Shown: positions 8,170-10,589 of the stretch, in pieces
Layout: the number at the start of each line of letters is the position of its first letter
Numbering within the stretch: position 1 is the first letter of the stretch
Notes under the pieces: model-generated
Seen by the model: the letters and a program-made list of their open reading frames with translations, nothing else
Databases searched by the model: none
What the model was told of the DNA's origin: nothing
Position numbers and translations under genes: made by a program
Assembly: GCA_002334915.1 (NCBI GenBank)
Contig: DDCQ01000009.1
Location: 17,953 to 28,541 of the forward strand
DNA: 10,589 nucleotides
Direction of reading: 5' to 3'
Source: Porticoccaceae bacterium UBA2002
Lineage (GTDB): Bacteria > Pseudomonadota > Gammaproteobacteria > Pseudomonadales > Porticoccaceae

Positions 8170-8730
8170 ATGTGGAATTTACCCAATATCCTGACTCTGC
8201 TGCGTATCGCCCTGATCCCAGTGTTTATTGTTGTCTATTACCTGCCCTGGGAATGGCATCACTTCGCATCAGCAGCTATTTTTGGCCTGGCCGCGCTGAC
8301 TGATTGGGTAGATGGCTATCTGGCCCGCAAGCTTGATCAGGTGACGCCCTTTGGTGCCTTTCTCGATCCCGTAGCAGACAAACTTATAGTGGTGGCTGCA
8401 CTGGTACTGCTATTGGAAGTGCATTCAACGCCTTGGTTTGCGCTGCCAGCCATAGTGATTATTGGTCGGGAAATTGTTATATCGGCGCTGCGGGAATGGA
8501 TGTCAGAGCTGGGTTCCAGAGGCAGTGTTGCAGTCTCGATGATGGGTAAGATTAAAACCTGGGTGCAGATGATAGCTGTGGCGCTTCTGCTGCTGGCCAA
8601 GCCGGAGCAGGAGCTGCTTACCCAGGTTGGGTTTGTGGCTATTTATGCGGCTGCAATTATGACCCTTTGGTCCATGGTGCAGTACCTTATGCTCGCCTGG
8701 CCTCAATTGAGCGCCGATGCCGAGAAGTAG
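8170..8730 (+). CDS. pgsA: CDP-diacylglycerol-glycerol-3-phosphate 3-phosphatidyltransferase
   Basis: PgsA is the inner-membrane enzyme that joins CDP-diacylglycerol and glycerol 3-phosphate to make phosphatidylglycerol phosphate, the committed step to phosphatidylglycerol and cardiolipin. The CDP-alcohol phosphotransferase signature DxxDGxxARx8Gx3Dx3D is intact (D45, D48, G49, A52, R53, G62, D66, D70). The 186 residues include several hydrophobic helices (about 6-24, 31-45, 70-83, 86-99, 130-143 and 153-175). The start MWNLPNILTLLRIALIPVF and the region VISALREWMSELGSRGSVAVS closely resemble E. coli PgsA, so the start is secure even though the ribosome binding site is weak. It lies 47 nt after uvrC, the usual gammaproteobacterial order, and is followed by tRNA-Cys. 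Confidence 0.97.
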   Translation: MWNLPNILTLLRIALIPVFIVVYYLPWEWHHFASAAIFGLAALTDWVDGYLARKLDQVTPFGAFLDPVADKLIVVAALVLLLEVHSTPWFALPAIVIIGREIVISALREWMSELGSRGSVAVSMMGKIKTWVQMIAVALLLLAKPEQELLTQVGFVAIYAAAIMTLWSMVQYLMLAWPQLSADAEK

Positions 8731-8758
8731 TTGCTTTATTGCTGGTAATCCCTAGAAT
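8731..8758 (+). promoter_or_regulatory. candidate promoter for tRNA-Cys
   Basis: TTGCTT (8731-8736) begins right after the pgsA stop and is followed at 16 nt by TAGAAT (8753-8758), a 5/6 match to the -10 consensus. The next bases, AGCGGCC, are GC-rich, as in the discriminators of stringently controlled stable-RNA promoters. The predicted leader is about 58 nt. The -35 match is only 3/6, and the tRNA could instead be transcribed from upstream of pgsA. Confidence 0.4.
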
Positions 8759-8822
8759 AGCGGCCTCTCAGACAGCACCGGTTTCGGCGTTGTCCAGAGT
8801 CTGAAATGAAATGTCTTTTAAA

Positions 8823-8896
8823 GGCGCCGTAGCAAAGTGGTAATGCAGTGGACTGCAACTCCGCCATCGTCGGTTCGATTCCGACCGGCGCCTCCA
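8823..8896 (+). tRNA. cysT: tRNA-Cys(GCA)
   Basis: A complete 74-nt cloverleaf with encoded CCA. The acceptor stem GGCGCCG pairs perfectly with CGGCGCC (8886-8892), followed by discriminator T and CCA. The anticodon stem GTGGA/TCCGC encloses loop CTGCAAC with anticodon GCA at 8855-8857. The T arm is GTCGG-TTCGATT-CCGAC, and the variable loop has 4 nt. The sequence resembles E. coli cysT. In E. coli the cluster after pgsA is glyW-cysT-leuZ. Here no tRNA-Gly fits in the 92 nt between pgsA and this gene, and no tRNA-Leu follows directly. Confidence 0.97.
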
Positions 8897-8957
8897 TTTC
8901 AAATATCTGTTTTCTCCTCGCCACGCCCCGGTCTTGCAAGCAAATCTTAATCGAATT

Positions 8958-9150
8958 AGGTAAACAGCCCTGAGCCAGGTAAACAGCCCTGAGCCAGGTA
9001 AACAGCCCTGAGCCAGGTAAACAGCCTTGAGCCAGGTAAACAGCCCTGAGCCAGGTAAACAGCCTTGGAGCTAGATAAACAGCCCTGAGCCAGGTAAACA
9101 GCCTTGGAGCTAGATAAACAGCCTTGAGCTAGATAAACAGCCTTGCAGCT
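8958..9150 (+). repeat. ten-copy 19/20-bp tandem repeat array
   Basis: Ten uninterrupted units start at 8958, 8977, 8996, 9015, 9034, 9053, 9073, 9092, 9112 and 9131. The main type is AGGTAAACAGCCCTGAGCC (19 bp; units 1, 2, 3 and 5 are identical, unit 4 differs by one base). Variants start AGATAAACAGCC and end in (G/C)AGCT or GAGCT; units 6, 8 and 10 carry one extra base. The core TAAACAGCC is invariant in all ten. Units are uniform near tRNA-Cys and diverge toward the other end, where a partial unit AGG remains. There are no spacers, so it is not a CRISPR. Period and size resemble iterons or a minisatellite. Plus-strand frames are blocked by TAA in every unit. Confidence 0.95.
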
Positions 9151-9299
9151 AGGTCGGAAATTTGGGATAACTCTGCAGCGATGCTTTCGAGAGGAACTGC
9201 AAGCCCTGTTGATGCGACAACTAAGAGTACCGCAAGAACCAGCGCTAGCAGCATAAATATGCTGGTGATATAGGTGAAGTTAACAATCTTGTCTTTCAT
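9129..9299 (-). CDS. probable 56-residue single-pass membrane miniprotein
   Basis: A short minus-strand frame, ATG at 9299 to TAG at 9131-9129. The protein starts MKDKIVNFTYITSIFML and has one strongly hydrophobic segment (about residues 10-35, rich in L, V and A). The tail is more polar and mildly amphipathic (ESIAAELSQISDLAARLFI). The basic N-terminus followed by a hydrophobic helix is what a small inner-membrane protein looks like. No Shine-Dalgarno sequence is visible, which lowers confidence. The last codons and stop are made of repeat units 10 and 9 of the tandem array, so the array has shaped the C-terminus. It is divergent from the AraC-type regulator, sharing the 9300-9471 control region. 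I do not recognise a family. Confidence 0.45.
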   Translation of the reverse strand: MKDKIVNFTYITSIFMLLALVLAVLLVVASTGLAVPLESIAAELSQISDLAARLFI

Positions 9300-9398
9300 G
9301 ATAATACTGCAACCAATTTTCTATGGTACCCGGCAGCGACTCATTTGTTGCAGGGGGCCACTAATACTAGCGATTGAACGATTGCTAACTCGGCACAG

Positions 9399-9427
9399 GG
9401 CGACAATATATTGACATTTGGCGACAA
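9399..9427 (+). promoter_or_regulatory. 21-bp-phased direct repeats, candidate operator
   Basis: GGCGACAA occurs at 9399-9406 and again at 9420-9427, followed by TAT and ATAT. The start-to-start distance is 21 bp, two helical turns. The pair brackets the -35 hexamer of the regulator promoter. AraC-type proteins commonly bind two such direct half-sites about 21 bp apart, so autoregulation is a reasonable inference, not shown. Confidence 0.4.
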
Positions 9428-9441
9428 ATATCTGTTATTCT
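9411..9441 (+). promoter_or_regulatory. promoter of the AraC-type regulator
   Basis: A perfect -35 TTGACA (9411-9416) is followed by an extended -10, TGTTATTCT (9433-9441, hexamer TATTCT at 9436). Spacing is 19 nt, slightly long, which the TGn extension can offset. Transcription would start near 9448, giving a short leader with the ribosome binding site AGGTG at 9461-9465. This placement rules out the upstream TTG at 9418 as the start codon. Confidence 0.6.
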
Positions 9442-9471
9442 ACTCATGTTTGCATTTTGCAGGTGTCTATT

Positions 9472-10482
9472 ATGGCAAAGGTACGAGCCGCAGTTATAGC
9501 GGGCTTTGACAAACAAATGCGGCTGTTACAGGCTGACCCTGACAAAATTTTGCAGGCTAATGGTTTTTCACCTGGGTTTCCCGCGGTAGGCGACCTCGAC
9601 GAATTAGTCTCCTATAATTGCATTGAAGGCTTGCTTCAGAACGCGGCTGATGCCACTGGCTGTTCGCATTTTGCCGCACTGTTGGGCATCAATCAGAATA
9701 TAAACCTGCTGGGAGCGGTTGGCCAATTAATGCTGCAATCCAACGATGTGGGTACCGCCTTGCTAGCGCTGGTTGACCATTTGATGTTGCATATTAGTGG
9801 GCCGGTGAACGGTGCACTGAACAGCTTTGGTGACCAGGCCCATCTCAGCTACCACAATTCCGCGCAAACCGAGCTCCGCAAGCAGTCCGATGAACTGGCT
9901 ATGGCCCAAAGTATTGTTATTATGCAGGCACTCTGTGGGCTGGATTGGAAACCTACCAGAGTTTGTTTTTGCCATGAGTCACCAGCCAGTTTAAAGCCCT
10001 ACCAAAAGCTATTTAAAGCCCCAGTGCTCTTCGATCAACAGCGCACTGAGATAGTATTCCCCAAAATCTGGCTCAAGGCGCCCATACTTCAGGTAGACCC
10101 GGCCCTGAATATGATACTGCGTTCCCATATCAATCAGCTAGAGAAAGATGTACCCAGCGATCTCTGCGGCGATGTGGTCCGTCTGATTAGAGAGCTGTTG
10201 CCTCTGGGCCCCTGCGGTATCGAAACTGTTGCAGATCGACTTGCCGTGCACCCGCGCACCCTGCAGCGTATGCTCAAACAAGAGGGCAGTTCATTTTCTG
10301 ACTTATTGGAGTCCGTTCGCCAGGCTATAGCCACCGAGCGCCTGCGCAATTCTGATATATCTATTATCCAGCTCTCAGACTATCTGGGTTATGCAGATAA
10401 CACAGCATTTACCAGAGCCTTCAAGCGCTGGTTCGGCAGCACGCCCAGAGAGTGGAGAAAAAGTGTTAATAGCGACCTCTGA
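9472..10482 (+). CDS. AraC family transcriptional regulator, arabinose-binding-like N-domain
   Basis: A 336-residue DNA-binding regulator. Residues about 15-200 fit the arabinose-binding-domain type of AraC regulator (the OruR/PF12625-like group) that senses small molecules. The C-terminal two-helix-turn-helix domain covers about 235-330: helix-turn-helix 1 is in ETVADRLAVHPRTLQRML, and helix-turn-helix 2 is in QLSDYLGYADNTAFTRAFKR with the family signature FGSTPREWR. The frame extends upstream to a TTG at 9418. That codon lies inside the promoter, while the ATG at 9472 has AGGTG 6 nt before it, so 9472 is chosen. No metabolic gene is adjacent on the plus strand; the nearest divergent gene is the possible miniprotein. 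The ligand and regulon are unknown. Homologues often control neighbouring catabolic or lipid genes. Confidence 0.92.
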   Translation: MAKVRAAVIAGFDKQMRLLQADPDKILQANGFSPGFPAVGDLDELVSYNCIEGLLQNAADATGCSHFAALLGINQNINLLGAVGQLMLQSNDVGTALLALVDHLMLHISGPVNGALNSFGDQAHLSYHNSAQTELRKQSDELAMAQSIVIMQALCGLDWKPTRVCFCHESPASLKPYQKLFKAPVLFDQQRTEIVFPKIWLKAPILQVDPALNMILRSHINQLEKDVPSDLCGDVVRLIRELLPLGPCGIETVADRLAVHPRTLQRMLKQEGSSFSDLLESVRQAIATERLRNSDISIIQLSDYLGYADNTAFTRAFKRWFGSTPREWRKSVNSDL

Positions 10483-10486
10483 GGCG

Positions 10487-10516
10487 TTCCCAACTGGGAT
10501 AATGATCATGTATACT
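10487..10516 (+). promoter_or_regulatory. stable-RNA-type promoter for tRNA-Leu
   Basis: TTCCCA (10487-10492, 4/6) and TATACT (10511-10516, 5/6) are spaced by 18 nt. The GC-rich stretch GCCGCCC follows immediately, a discriminator typical of stringently regulated tRNA and rRNA promoters. Transcription would start near 10523, about 48 nt before the tRNA. Confidence 0.55.
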
Positions 10517-10524
10517 GCCGCCCT

Positions 10525-10542
10525 TCAGCACTCCGCTGCTGA
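10525..10542 (+). other. short hairpin in the tRNA-Leu leader
   Basis: TCAGCA (10525-10530) and TGCTGA (10537-10542) can form a 6-bp stem with a 6-nt loop. There is no T-run after it, so an intrinsic terminator for the AraC-type gene is doubtful. It lies at the predicted 5' end of the pre-tRNA. Confidence 0.35.
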
Positions 10543-10570
10543 TAAAAGCCCATCTTAGTCAGTTTTAGAC

Positions 10571-10589
10571 GCCCGGGTGGCGAAATTGG
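10571..10589 (+). tRNA. tRNA-Leu, 5' end only
   Basis: The last 19 bases, GCCCGGGTGGCGAAATTGG, match the 5' end of gammaproteobacterial tRNA-Leu genes. There is a 7-nt acceptor strand GCCCGGG, then TG at positions 8-9, then the leucine-type D arm GGCGAAATTGG seen in E. coli leuW. The anticodon is beyond the window, so the isoacceptor is unknown. The promoter just upstream supports a real gene. Confidence 0.75.

Noticed and set aside
8736..8939. Minus-strand frame of 67 codons containing EAPVGIEPTMAELQSTALPL
   Set aside because: This peptide is the antisense translation of tRNA-Cys, a well-known kind of spurious protein prediction. The frame is open by chance and through the repeat array.
8958..9150. 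CRISPR array
   Set aside because: Units are directly adjacent with no spacers, are only 19-20 bp, and no cas genes are present.
9418..9471. Upstream TTG start for the AraC-type regulator
   Set aside because: The codon lies between the -35 and -10 elements of the promoter, and the ATG at 9472 has a good ribosome binding site.

Overview
The window looks like chromosomal DNA of a gammaproteobacterium of moderate GC content. The UvrC, PgsA, DusA and transaldolase proteins all resemble their E. coli and Pseudomonas counterparts closely. The order uvrC-pgsA-tRNA-Cys matches the gammaproteobacterial uvrC-pgsA-glyW-cysT-leuZ locus. A marine lineage (Cellvibrionales/SAR92-like) is a plausible guess from general character only; nothing in the sequence proves it.

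Layout. (1) 1-2394, minus strand: a compact run dusA -> tal -> TerB-family gene (cut by the window edge). The dusA-tal gap is 25 nt and the last two genes overlap by one base (TAATG), so this is probably one operon for tRNA modification and central carbon metabolism. (2) 2395-6256, plus strand: three loosely spaced genes: a hormone-sensitive-lipase (HSL) family esterase, a small all-helical protein with a HEPN-like RNxxxH motif, and a Tat-exported PhoD-like phosphatase. (3) 6299-8896, plus strand: uvrC (nucleotide excision repair), pgsA (phosphatidylglycerol synthesis) and tRNA-Cys(GCA). (4) 8897-9471: an unusual intergenic segment. It has ten tandem copies of a 19/20-bp repeat, a probable 56-codon membrane miniprotein on the minus strand whose stop codon lies inside the array, and a promoter region with a 21-bp-phased direct repeat. 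(5) 9472-10482: an AraC-type regulator with an arabinose-binding-like N-terminal domain. (6) 10571-10589: the first 19 nt of a tRNA-Leu, with its own stable-RNA-type promoter.

The core genes are ordinary. The accessory-looking part is the segment between tRNA-Cys and tRNA-Leu, which are adjacent genes in E. coli (cysT-leuZ) but here are separated by about 1.7 kb of repeat array, miniprotein and regulator. I did not find a complete defence system, CRISPR array, insertion sequence or integrase. The best candidates for something undescribed are the repeat array with its overlapping miniprotein and neighbouring regulator, and the solitary HEPN-like gene.
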